Positions 34,901 through 46,148 of a stretch of DNA of 64,000 nucleotides are shown piece after piece. Position 1 is the first letter of the stretch. Each line of letters begins with the position of its first letter. Source of the DNA: Neospora caninum Liverpool (Eukaryota > Apicomplexa > Conoidasida > Eucoccidiorida > Sarcocystidae); contig NC_018390.1 of assembly GCF_000208865.1 (NCBI RefSeq), positions 3,180,270-3,244,269 on the forward strand. The letters run 5' to 3'. The notes under the pieces were generated by a model, which worked only from the letters and a program-made list of their open reading frames with translations, did no database searches and was not told the origin of the DNA. Both the position numbers and the translations under genes were made by a program.

Positions 34901-35349
34901 AACTTCCAGAGCATCTGATTAAAGGACACTGCTCCCGTCTTGATCTCTCCTGTTTCCAAGAGAAGCGCTCTTTCGGCGCCACTGTTTTATTTTGCTTTGT
35001 GGACCGAGTTCCCGTTTTGTCTCCGGAGCCTGCTGCGTGTCTCCGGACACCTGAAAAGGCAAGGTCTCGGGGTTTCGTACCCAACGCTTTTGTCGCTTTG
35101 TTGGGGCGGTTACACCCCACCGTTTTGAGTGTGCGAGAGTTGTGGAGCCGCTCCTCTGTACGCATTTGTCTCTAAATCTATCCGGAGCTCTTTCCCCGGG
35201 CAAATACCGATTTCGCCACAGAAATCGAGACAGAGTCCACTTCGCCACGCCTCTCGATCCCCCCTCGATCCCCCCCCCCCCCCCCCTCTCCCCCAATAGT
35301 CAAATCCAGAACAAGCTTTGACGGCAAATCCCGACCATGACCGCGTAGG
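31950..35349. other. Intergenic region and probable 5' UTR of the HAD phosphatase
   Basis: Two long + strand open frames, 33865-34443 (192 codons) and 34295-34867 (190 codons), overlap in different frames just upstream of the phosphatase gene. They lack recognisable domains and may be upstream open frames in a long leader. A poly-C tract lies at about 35268-35290. From 31950 to 33860 nothing gene-like was seen. Confidence 0.35.
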
Positions 35350-37303
35350 ATGTCGGCCGCCGTCAAGGATCCTGCCTGCGGCGTTGCCGCCGCGAGGAGT
35401 CTCGGCTCCATCCTCTCCCACGACGAGACGGCCTCAGGCCCAGGAAGCGGTTCAGCTTCTCGCCCTCTTCACTCTTCCGCGGGGCCCGACACGCCCCAGT
35501 GTCAGTCGCGTTCGAAGGCAGGCTGCCTCGCTTTGACCCAGCGCGGTGCGATTCCTGGGTCAAGCGCCTGCGAAGTCTCCACGGCGTACGGTGAGCGGAA
35601 CCGCGACGCCAGATCCGGTCTCTGTAGAGAGTGCGCGACGCGCGTGGCCGACGGCTGCTGCGCACGATGCGGCCGCGAGTGTGTTGCCGAAGCTTGTGGC
35701 GGCGCCACTCCGTCTGCGAAGCGTGCGAGAACGGAACTTTTTTTGGCGGAAAAAGGGGCCGCGCGCGCCTCCGTGGACCCGTGCTCCACGAACGGGGCGA
35801 GCAGCAGCCCGTCGCGTCTGTCCGCGAAGGCCCTCGTGGCGTCGCCCGCAAAGTCGGGCGACTCTTCCGTTCCTCAAGACTCTTCGACACCCGCACGCGT
35901 TTTTCCGTCTTGGTGGCTGCAACAGCGCGAGCACCTCCTCGATCAACAGCGTCGGCTCGCCAGTTCTCTGCCGTCCATACACCCTGCGGCCTTCGTGGAC
36001 CAACAGCAAGACTCACTCGACGCCCTCACGCGTCACGGCTACCGCGTGATTGCGGGGTCGGCCTCAGATCCTCTCGCGGACTTTGTCGACCGGTACGACA
36101 CCTTCCTTTTTGACGTCGACGGCGTGCTCGTCATGGGCGGCCAGCAGTTCGCAGGCGCCCCGAGTGCCCTCCAGGCTCTTCGACAAAAAGGCAAGCGCGT
36201 CATCTTCTTCACGAACGGCGCGAGCAAGAGCAGACGAACGTGCGTCGCGCTCCTCAGAAAAGCGGGCTTCGAGGCCCGCGAAGAGGAGGTAAGGAACGAG
36301 GACCACCGAGCGAAGGACGCAGGCCACAAGACCGCAGGACAGTTGGCCGGACACGCACGGCGTAGCGGCACACATGTGGAGCGATGTTCGTTTTCGACAC
36401 AGCGCCAGGGCGGGGAGAATCCTCTGCGCACATAAATGCATCTCGTGTGCATGTACGCGCTCCCCGGTGTGGTGCGGGCATTCAAATCGCGTCTGGTTTG
36501 GGTTCGGTGTGTAGGGTTGCGGCCAGAAAACCGTGTGATCCGCGTGGCTTTTTCTTCAGATGATTTGCACCAGTTATGCGGCGGCGCAGTACATGCGTCT
36601 GACGCATCCCCACGTTGAGAAAGTGATGGTTATCGGCGAGAAAGGTCTGCAAGAAGAGTTCGAGGCCGCGGGAATGGCTGCCGTTACAGCGGATGCGCAT
36701 GCCTTGGCCCCGGGCTCTGCCGCGCCGTCGCCCCTCGCGATTTCGTCCGAACGCGATTTCCTCAACATGGCGCAGGCCCTCGATCCGTCAGTCGGAGCGG
36801 TCGTCGTCGGCTGGGACCGCCAGCTGTCCTACGCGAAGCTCTGTCTAGCTTCGCTGTATCTCCAGAGAGACAACGGCGCGTTGCCTTTCATAGCAGCGAA
36901 CCGCGACGCGTACGACGTGATTGGCGGCGCCAAGATGCCGGCCAACGGGGCTGCCGTGGCGGCTCTCGAGCTCTGCAGTTCTCGGCAGGCCGTATGTGTG
37001 GGCAAACCGAGCCCGTGGCTGGTTCAGTTCCTCTTCAACAAGTTCAACCTCGACCCCAGGAGAACCATTGTGTGTGGAGACAGACTGGACACGGACATAG
37101 CCTTTGGCAAGTGCGCCGGCATCGACACGTGCCTAGTGCTCACGGGATGCACAACTGTGGAGGACTTGGTCGGCATGCCTGCGAACCACGCTAGTGCGCC
37201 CACCGTCGTGCTACCCCACGTGGGCGTGCTTCAGACCCTCAAGTACGCCGACCCAGAGAGAGATCGCGTGGACGTGACGACCGCCGAGAGCGGCGGCAAC
37301 TAA
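35350..37303 (+). CDS. HAD-superfamily phosphatase (phosphoglycolate / p-nitrophenyl phosphatase type)
   Basis: Two exons, 35350-36288 and 36560-37303, join in phase 0 to give 560 residues. The HAD IIA-type core begins near residue 247. Motif I is FLFDVDGVLVMGG with nucleophile Asp255 and acid/base Asp257. Motif II is FFTNGASKSR with Thr288. The cap region includes VVVGWDRQLSYAKL and PFIAANRD. Motif III is the lysine in VCVGKPSPWL, and motif IV is GDRLDTDIAFG with Asp487 and Asp492. Eukaryotic relatives dephosphorylate 2-phosphoglycolate and related metabolic by-products. Homologues are usually about 300 residues, so the first 245 residues are an extension. That extension carries a cysteine cluster (LCRECATRVADGCCARCGRE) and low-complexity stretches, but no clear signal peptide. 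Exact substrate is not deducible from the sequence. Confidence 0.9.
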
Positions 37304-38400
37304 CGCGCCTGCACGACGGGAGACTGGGGAGCGAAAACGAAGACAGAGGAAAACCGCTGGGCATGTGCGGCGTTGAACTTGTTTTCGGAGGTCTTCGGAA
37401 GTTGCCCGTGGGCACCTCGGAGACGCCTTGGTGTCGTGCGTTGAAGGCAAAACAGGCCGGAGAATCACGGTGGAGGGAGAGAGAGGGGTGGAAGCAACAC
37501 AGGTAGAAGGTGGACAGAAAGGCACACAATTCGTGGCCGAGAAATCCATGTCCGTGCACGCTTCATGTCACACAGTGTGTTCCACGTGGTTGCTCTGCGG
37601 TTGTTTGGTTGGAACCCCGACGACAGATGGCGAGTCTTTTTTTCCTGAAGAAGCCAAATGCGCTGGATCAAGAAAACGGAAGCGGAGAAACACAAAAGAC
37701 GCGAGAAGAACGGGATGAGCGAGAGGAAACGAAAGCAAACGTCATGGCGAGTGGTCCCAAAACGCGGTGCATGTAACGATCCGCATCAACTCGGGACTGC
37801 CTCTGAGTTATTTTGAAATGCGCATGTGAACCGCCGCTGCGCATGCATATGTATACATACATACATACATACATACATACATACATACATACATACATAC
37901 ATACATACATACAACTGTCAGAGGACCGGAAAGCTCCCTTCAAAAAGAGATGAGGGAATAAGACACGAAAGGCGCGTATGGAGGAGCACAGATACAGGCA
38001 CATCTGCGTGCAGTCCCGGCCGGTCGAAGCTTCCAGGGGCCTCACTTGCGTGACCGCCCACGCCACAGCTAGGAAAAAAGATATGTGGCATCCGACAAAA
38101 CGATCACACAAAATAGGAGCAACAGAGAGGACGGCAATAAGACGAGGGAGAACGAGAGTGAGAAGAGAACGTTAGGTGATGCCGAAAGTAACCGGATCTG
38201 TTTTCGTTTCTGTTTCTACCGCTCATGGCGGATCGTTGCCACTGGTCGCACGCAGAAGAAAAAAGCTCGTCGGGATGCGGGTCTCCTACATCGGCACACG
38301 GTATCTGTCTCCTCGTTACGCAGTTGAATTCCACAATTCCAGAGTGAACTGTCTTTTCAAGACATGTGCTCTGTTTGCCGACAAGAGATAGGGTTATCCG
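37304..38400. other. Intergenic region with a CATA microsatellite
   Basis: 3' flank of the phosphatase gene. A CATA/TACA tetranucleotide run lies at about 37853-37912 (about 15 units), the reverse complement of the ATGT type at 16561. A long minus-strand open frame (38104-38748) overlaps it without recognisable features. Confidence 0.4.
37853..37912. repeat. CATA tetranucleotide microsatellite
   Basis: About 15 uninterrupted CATA units. Same motif family as the ATGT tract in intron 1 of TFIIF-alpha, opposite orientation. Confidence 0.95.
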
Positions 38401-38419
38401 GATTCGTTCTTCTACGTAA

Positions 38420-39664
38420 AGAACTTCTCTCAATCGACCTCTCTGTCTCCCGACGAATGGGCCAGCCAGTGCGTCTGTGCGAGTCTCGAACGATGGCGAC
38501 CTCTCCGATTCTGTGTGTTTCCACGCGCCGAAAGCCCGTTTTCGAGCCGAAGGGGAGCTTGTGTCTGTAAATAGCGAAAGTACACGGCGAGAGAAATCGG
38601 AGCCATTATGCTCCGAAAACGATGGCGGGTGGCCGCCCCCCGTCTGTCTGTTTTTCATGGCCGAGATACAGGCTAACGGCACGTGTGCCTTTTTCTTCCA
38701 GACAGAAAGGCAAGCAGGTTTTTTGTCTTTATCCGGGTAAAAACACACCTACCTTGGATTCCACCGAAACACCGACGGCGAATATGCTTGTCGTGACCCA
38801 TGCTCTCTCTTCTCCCCAAAAAGGAACTTTCCACTTTACACACACGCGCAATTCAATAGCCTCTCAAACAGGTGATAGGAGTAAATCACCGACTTTCGAG
38901 TCGACTGAAAAAATTCTGGACCTGCCAGTCGATTATTTCCCCCTCCGGAGATCGCGTCCTTACCTCAAAGAGAGGCGGCTGCCCTCGATCTGCTTCCTTA
39001 CGTTCTCGTACTAAGAAGTTTGGTGGAGTCCTGTGAACAGAAAGAAGCTGTACACACTCTTTTCTGGGAGCATACGGTTTCCGGAGAACTGCGATTAGCA
39101 AAAGGTGCTTTCGTTCACGGGGAAAGTGGGGAATCCGAGGTAGAATCCTTCGCCACAGCCAACGGCACTGGACACGTTTCAGAATTAACAGCACAGGGGC
39201 TGTGATCCCTCGCGTGTGGAATGCGAAGCAGAAAAGGACCACGAACTTATTTATCAGCTACACACATGGAGCTAGGCCCTGTCCAGGCGATGTCTTGCTT
39301 CACGGTTCCCATGGACAGATCGGAGTATAGATCTGATTGCAAACGACACATCCCAGTCACTACCTTATTTCAGCTTTTCGTGCCTCCCGCGAAAAATGCG
39401 GCACTGCGTACAACTTCGATTGTTCTCTGTAGATGTCCAGGTTTGTCACCAGTCGTGGCCCGTCATCTCAATCACGCCTGTCTGGGGATGCGAAGGCAGA
39501 GAGCCTTGTGGCCTTTCTTACGTATACAGGTATTCTGTATTTGCTGCAACCGCATATGCAGTCCCGCGTTTTCGTTTCCAGGTCTTTGGTGTGTATTCGC
39601 CTTTCTTTCAAGCTCTAGACTGCGTGTGCGCTGTTCTCGCTCGTCCGTTGAGTTCTTCGGCTAA
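38420..39664 (+). CDS. Candidate multi-exon gene of unknown function
   Basis: A phase-consistent chain can be drawn: an open frame ending at a GTAAAA donor (about 38736, phase 2); an exon starting near 38927 that reads EIASLPQREAAALDLLPYVL and VHTLFWEHTVSGELRLAKG to a GAG/GTAGAA donor near 39140; an exon 39433-39531 (MSRFVTSRGPSSQSRLSGDA, donor ACAG/GTATTC); and a last exon from about 39581 to the stop at 39664. No start codon was found for the first piece, and a long minus-strand frame overlaps it. It would be convergent with the gene ending at 40018. No domain recognised. This is a low-confidence proposal. Confidence 0.25.
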
Positions 39665-40017
39665 GACTTCTTCGTTGTTTCCAAAGGGACAAATATATAC
39701 TGAAAGCTGGTTTTCATGGTGTTGGCGGGGCAATTGTGGGCGGAAGGCGAGATTGTGATTCACGGGGAACGGGGTAGTGACCAGTCTGAGGAAAAACACT
39801 GGAAACGCGTCCCCGTTCTTCCGGTTGTTCACGAGACCAACCACGCACGAAGCTTGACTCACAAACAGTGGGAACTTCCCCTTGTGAGGCGATAAGCGCG
39901 TCGCCCTCTCATCATTTTATCTCTCTTGCCGTTTCCTTTCCCACCGCCTCTTTTTCTCTTTGTTTTCTCCCCGTTTCCCCGCCTCGCCTCTCGTGGTTCT
40001 TCTTCCTCTCTGCGTCT

Positions 40018-43000
40018 TTACTCGTCCTCCGAAAGCGAAGAAACACCGTCGCTTTCGTCTCTGACACTTTGCACTTCTTCTTCGTCGGACGCTTCGCCTC
40101 CTCCCGACTGGGAGTCTTCCTCTTCATAGTCGACTTGCGCCTCCGACTCGGAGCTGTCGTCTGCTGGCGCCCGTCTCTTGCTTACACTTTTGGCCACAAT
40201 TCTGACTTTTGGAGCGGCTTTTAGCGGCGGAAGGTTCTTGGGAATGACGGGCGACGCTCTGCCCACAGCGAGCCCGTTTTTACGGCCTTGCGAGTCTTCG
40301 TCTTCGTCTTCGTCGTCAGATACGAGGGCAGTTGGTATCGCACTGACGCCGAGCAGCCCGGAAGCGCTCGTTTCTTCGCCGAACCTCTCACGCATGCGTC
40401 TCTGGTGCTCACGCAGATCCGCGTGTTCCTTGCTGGGCAACATGAATACAGGCGGAGCACGGAAGATCCCGGCTTCTCGGGCAAGTTCCTCGGCGGTGTC
40501 GACGTGACCCGCGCGGTCTCGAACCACGGCGAGAAATCGGGCCAGCGACTCGGACGGCGCAGACAAGAAGGCCTCCCGCGACACGCGATCCAGCTGCTGC
40601 TTCAGAACCTGGTACTCTGCCAAGCCTTTCTCCAGGCGGACCTGAGGACACCCGGTTTTGCAGGGGAAAAAAAGCGACACAGAGAGCCTCTTCTGAAAGA
40701 AGGCACACACGCCTCCAAGACCAGACCCCCGCGACAACGACGCTGCAAAAACTTTGAGTGCACCAGCAGACTTACCACGTCGGCGAACGACTGCTGGAAA
40801 GGCGACGAAGCTTCCGAGAAGCGCAGCCTCTCGAGACTCCCAGTCTTCTCTTGCAGCAGCCGGTTACTGCCAACTTCGTGGGCGAGAGAAACATCCGGTT
40901 TCTCCATCAGCCCCAGCCGAGGCAGCTCCACAAAGTCGGGAAGCCGCAGTTCTGCAAACGCGCAAAGCAGCACAGAAAAAAACCCGCCGCAAACGCACAA
41001 GAAATCCTGGAACGGTCGCCGGGCTGCGGCGAGACCGAGGGAAAAACAAGGAACGGAACGCTCGCGGATTTTCCAGTCTCCGTTTTGATCCTATTTACAC
41101 GCGGCGCGACTTTTCCAGCGGCGCAAAAGTGGTGTGAAGGCCAGAGGGCAAAACACAGGAGACACGCACCGACCGTACCCCACGCTAAAAATGCCAACGT
41201 TTTCGAGTTTTCGCGAACAACTGAAAACGCGTGAGGCACTCTACCCTCCCCCTCCTGCGAGAAAAACATCGTCAGGTTCTTGCTTTATCGCCCGGAAAAA
41301 GGCCTAAACACATCAAAGAGGTCCAAAGACGTGGAACGCGACACCGACGTGTAACTAAATATACGTGTAGACTCGCAGCAGTGCACATGCTCACAGCCTC
41401 TCACAGATCTACACCGATTCATAGATATAAAAACATTCGTGTGTGAAATGTAGTTCGCATGCGTTTTCGCAGCGCCCCCCAAAAGGCGCTTTCGCTTCAC
41501 TTACCATCCGCAGCGATGTTCACGCCAAGGAGAGAATCGCGGACCATCATCTGCGTTGCTGTTAACGCGTACGGCGTATCCTTTTGTCTGAAGAGCGAGA
41601 CACAAGAAAGGAAAACGCCCCTCACAGGCCACGTGAAAGCGAGAAACGAACCGAGGAACACAAGCAACGCGCCGAGCAGGCAACGCGCCGAGAAACGGGA
41701 ACCAGCGTATTGAAAGGCCCGTCACATATCCATACATGCATGCGCATAGATTTGTCGATGCAAATGTATGTATGAGTGCATATGACGGTGAACAGAAGCT
41801 GGATATATGTATGCGTACATGCGTGGATACTACGTACATCTTTGTACGGGGACAAAGAGTTGCATGGACGCAAGCGACACAGCGATTGACGTGCAAAGCG
41901 GCGCGTTTTCTACGCCTTCAAACAACTTCGCTAGATCTAAAGACCTATTTAGAACGATGTCCAGGAGTTCGGAGGTAGCGTTTTCCTTTTTCAGTTGCGA
42001 AAGTCTAAAATATATACGAAGCAAGAGCCGGACGCAACTTACGTCGCAACAGTGCGGTAGACTCCGACACCGTGACGCCACATGCTGGGGCTGAGAGACT
42101 TGCCGACGAATGGCCAGAACGCCTTCGAAAATGTGTCGAAGCTGTGCGTGTGAGAATCAGAGGACTCCAGCCAAGCAAGAAAGAAAAGTAAGAGACACAC
42201 AGGGGAGGAAGAGGCAAGAATGCCACACACGCGCACGACTTCCCACCCCGGAAGAAAGACGAGATGTAAACAGCGAGAAGGAACGGAGAAAGAAGGGATA
42301 TGAAGAGACAGTGGAGCAGAGAGGAAGAGCAGAAGGTGACGCGACAAGAGATGAAAGGAGACTGACAAAAGGGAGCAGAAGAGACAAAAGTGAATCTACG
42401 TAGGAGAAAACGCAGCGCGAGCCGAGAAAGTCGAGACAGACTTACGGGATCTTCGCCTCGTCTATCATTCTATCATTGGAGATCAAATCGGATTCGATCC
42501 GTCGGAGCTGGTCGAGCATTGCATTCAGCTTGACCTGCGATTTCTTTGTCTGTTCACGGAAGACAAGCAAACAGAAAAAAAAGGGTTCCGCCGGCGCTTC
42601 CTCCTCTGGCTCTTCTCTCCGCGTGACCACGGGTTTTCAATTCCCTTTTCTACCTCACCAGTTGTGCCTGCCTTGTTCTCACTGTTCCCTCTCTCTCCCG
42701 CTTTCCTCTGCCTCCTGCGCGAAGCCGGCAAGAAAAACCGCCTACGGCTGTTCTCGCCTCACCAATCTCCAGCCTACACCCCCGACACCACGGCGTTGTG
42801 TCCCTCTTTTTCTCGGCCAGCTCCGCAGGCTTCCGGCCTCTTGCTTTTTCTCTCTTGACCCCCGTGGCGCCTCGCGTCTCGCTGCGGAAGGCCTCCTCTG
42901 AGCTTACAAACGTCACGGGTTCGTCTCTGTTCCGGAAGACAGTGTCGGCTAGCCAGGACATGACGGCTCTTAATGGTCCCTGCGCGGCGGCTTCCGCTGC

Positions 43001-44122
43001 GGGGATCTCTTCCTTCCTTCTCCCCTTCTTCTCCAAGACGTCGGTAGATTTCCTCTCCAACCCAAAGATCTCCTGAACGCGCAGGTCTCGGTGTAGTGTC
43101 CACCGGAAATCTTTGAGGAAGACCCAGCCGGCAGCGTTCGGCCGGCTCCGCTCGAAGGCTTCCATGAGCAGCGCAACTTGTTTGAGAGCTTTCTCGTCGG
43201 CCAGGACGTCTCCCAAGTCGCCTGCTTCCTTCGCGAGGCCTCCGCCCTCTTCTTCGTCTCCGCCGTCGTGCCAGTGAACCCGCCCTCGCGTCTTCTCCGT
43301 TGGGGCCGTGTTGCGCGAGCGCCTTTCCAGGCGATGGGTGCGCGTGTTCAACACCAACGTCGACGTCGTCGACTCCAAACCCATGTCGCTTTTCAGACTC
43401 TGCCCGTCCTCTGGAGTGTCGAGGCGCGTCCGCGGGTCGAGAAGGCCATGGTCCTTGCGCGCGTAGAGATGGTAGTTCCGATTTTTCGGTCCGAGAACCT
43501 TCCGCTCCGCAGCGTCGAGCTCCTCCCAGTCGGGACCGTTTCCGTGTGGAGGAAAGAGCGCCGTGTCTCCCGACGGGTGCATCCACGCAGTTCGGGCGCA
43601 AATGGCCGTTTCCGACTCGCTGTTCTCGTCCTGCGGACACCAGCGGCGCCGCAGGAACCACGTGGGGTCGCCGGCCCTGCCGGATGCATGCATGCGGCGA
43701 CCTTCCGACCCCCAAGTCGACAGGTTCGACAGCCCCGTCGCGTGCGACGACCGCGAGCTCGAATCGCGTCCATGGAGTGCCCAATCGTCCTTCCTCCCAG
43801 CCTCCAGCCGATCGGCATCCCCGCGGAGGGCCCTCTCCTGGCCTGCGAGGACGTCGTGAGTGAGTGGAACGACCGTCGGAGGAAGCCGCCCTCGACTCTT
43901 CACGTTGGCTTCTTCCGGAAGATTCAAACCGATCATGCGCTCGCGGAGCGTGTGCAGATTGTAAATCCGCCCCGGCCGCAAGGCCTCCCCGGCCTTCGCC
44001 TTCTCAGACACCTCCTGGCCGGGTGCAAGCAGCAGCGAAGGCCCAACGTCCTCGTGCGCCTCGGCGTCAGCGACAAAGCGCGACCCGAGAACGCCCGACG
44101 GCTCAAACGCCGGCTCCTCCAT
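40018..44122 (-). CDS. Hypothetical six-exon protein, 766 residues, acidic C-terminus
   Basis: Exons 44122-42908, 42549-42446, 42141-42043, 41587-41505, 40951-40776 and 40641-40018 all join in phase at good GT-AG sites. ATG 44122 has a good context (GCCATGG). The first exon is rich in Arg, Glu and Gly, with two WTLHRD/GWVFLKDF-like aromatic motifs near its end. The middle of the protein looks globular and conserved (SKAFWPFVGKSLSPSMWRHG, TQMMVRDSLLGVNIAADG, LRLPDFVELPRLGLMEKPDV). A helical section (LEKGLAEYQVLKQQLDRVSR) follows. The C-terminal 90 residues are Asp/Glu/Ser-rich, with a basic patch (KVRIVAKSVSKRRAP) that could be a nuclear localisation signal. There is no signal peptide or membrane segment. 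No known family was recognised. Confidence 0.8.
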
Positions 44123-45513
44123 GGCGAGTGCGGGGAAGGGGAAACCTAAGGTCGCCTGGCCTCGCCGCAGGGGGGCGAGGAAAGCGGCAAGCGAGCCACG
44201 CTAGAGAGGGGGAAAAGGAATGCAAAGAGAAAGCTGAAGGATATACGGCCACGACGCAGAAGAAAGGCGTGAGACGGGGCCGAGACAGCGGCACGCGCAG
44301 TGAGGAGGCGGGGGAGTCGGTGCGCGCGCCGGGAAAGGAGGACGAGAAAGCGAGAGATCTTGCGAGGCGGACGAAAAGGTTGGCGGAAAGCGTAACAAGC
44401 TTGAAGAAGCGCAGACAGGCAGACCTCGAAGGAAAGCAGAAGTCTGCACGCGTTTCCAGGGTTGACGGACACAGAACCCCGCTGCCGCCGAGCTGCCAGG
44501 TCCCGATACACCACTGACTCCCCCGCCTTCGACTATCTTGCGTCTGCCACCAGTTCGTCTTCGATATCGCCTTCGAGTTTTCGCTCCTGTCTGTAAAAAG
44601 GCTTCCTTCGTGCGCGGCCGCTCAAGCAGACAAGGGAAGAAGACAGCGGCGATCCCGGCCCGACGCCCGCTGTCCTGTGAGAGGCCTTTGCGCGTATGAG
44701 ACTCCACCGCCACGTGAGTGGCTGACAAGTCGCTCGGAAGCCGCAGACGAAACCCGCGGGTTTTTGAATCTCGAGAAGCCTGGAGGCGTGATATCCGTTA
44801 GTCAAACTCTCGCGCGCGCCGTGAACCCGTGGCGCCGAGAGGCGGTGCGTGGAGGTTGTGAGGAAAGTCGAGAGAATCTCGCTGGAAGACTCTGAGAATC
44901 CCGTAGCGGACAGTCGAAGTTGACAGGATGGCTGTAGAAAAACTGAGAGCGTTTGTCCACTAGCAAAGGGGAGAGAGATTGCACGCTTCTCGGGTGCCTC
45001 GGCGGCAGAGTGGCCAGCGGGGGATGATGTGCCCAGACAAGCAAAGAGTACGAGCAGCGGAAAAGACGCGCCCGCCAGCGGAACTTGCGGAAACCGATCA
45101 GTTAGTGGACAAATAGCTCTTGGACTCCAGACTGGGAAACGGGGAAAAAACGGTTTTTCCCCAATGTGCTGCAGAGAAAAACGCCGCTCTCGCGTCTGCA
45201 GCCGAATCGGCGCGCGCTAGACACCTCAAACGGCAGTCTACCAAGCTCGCGTGCGCTGGATGCTCGAAGCATGTCTTGCGAAAGGTTTTCGCTCGTCCTT
45301 TCGCAGGGAAACAGCACGGCGGAGAATCAGCGTCGTCAAAGCGTTTGAAAACAGAAGAGATGGTTTGGACAAGGAGAAAGGACAGAACATGGGCGAGTCT
45401 CTCATGGAAAGATCTCGTCTTGGGTGGAGAGTCAAGTGACGCTTGGCCCCCCCGGTTCCTGAAGGCGCGGTGAGGCGACAAACTGTCGCTCGTTTGTCCC
45501 TCGATTCTAATCC
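44123..45513. other. Divergent intergenic region
   Basis: 5' flank of the 766-residue gene (-) and of the small + strand candidate at 45514. A + strand frame at 45120-45473 (117 codons, without ATG) has protein-like composition but no supported splice partner. Confidence 0.35.
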
Positions 45514-46148
45514 ATGGGCTGTGCACAAAGCGTGGCAGAAGGGCCATTCAGACACACAGATCGTCTCGCAGAGAACAGATTTCGCCAAAGGTATGTCGGG
45601 CTGTGTGAGGGGAGACGCTGCGGGGGGCTCTCTCGCGCGACGAGTAGTAAGCAGTCTGATATCTCACTCTCACTCTCGCTTTCCGGGACTAGCGCGACCG
45701 CAGCGAAAAAATCGAACCCCAGTCAAAGTCTACGCAGAGAACACCGCTGAATGGCTCTGGTTCGGCAACGCCTCTCAAGCGATGACTGCAGTGCATGGCG
45801 GCACCGCTTCTTCGGAACACAGGGGATCGAACCTCTGGCGTTCGAAAGCAGCGGTGAAATCGAGAATGCGAAAAGTGCCAAGGTCGAGGAGAGACTCTCA
45901 AAGGACTGTTCAAGACTCTTCCGTTGTTTTGTGTCTCATGTCTGTTTCAGGCTGACCACGCCTTCGAAGGCACATCACCGGAGAGACTCGCAAACGAAAC
46001 CTTGCGAACGCCTTTGACAGTTGACGTCAGACCATTTCAACGGTTTGCTCCACCTGTCTGCTTTTTTGCGTGGACCATTGGAAAAGGGAAGGTGTTTCGG
46101 TCACTCTTGTGGATTGCTCGTTTTGCACCGACAGAGTTCTGTCTTTAA
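45514..46148 (+). CDS. Small candidate protein with N-terminal dual-acylation signal
   Basis: ATG 45514 starts MGCAQSVAEGPF. Gly2 followed by Cys3 and Ser6 is a classic N-myristoylation plus palmitoylation signal, which sends many apicomplexan proteins to the plasma membrane or inner membrane complex. Exon 1 ends at 45590 with a strong donor (AAAG then GTATGT, phase 2). Several acceptors fit. One at about 45711 gives a short product ending ATPLKR. One at about 45785 continues DDCSAWRHRFFGTQGIEPLA to a possible donor near 45881, joined in phase 0 to an exon starting ADHAFEGTSPERLANETLRT (about 45952) and ending at 46148. The 3' structure is therefore open. Function unknown beyond predicted membrane attachment. 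Confidence 0.38.
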
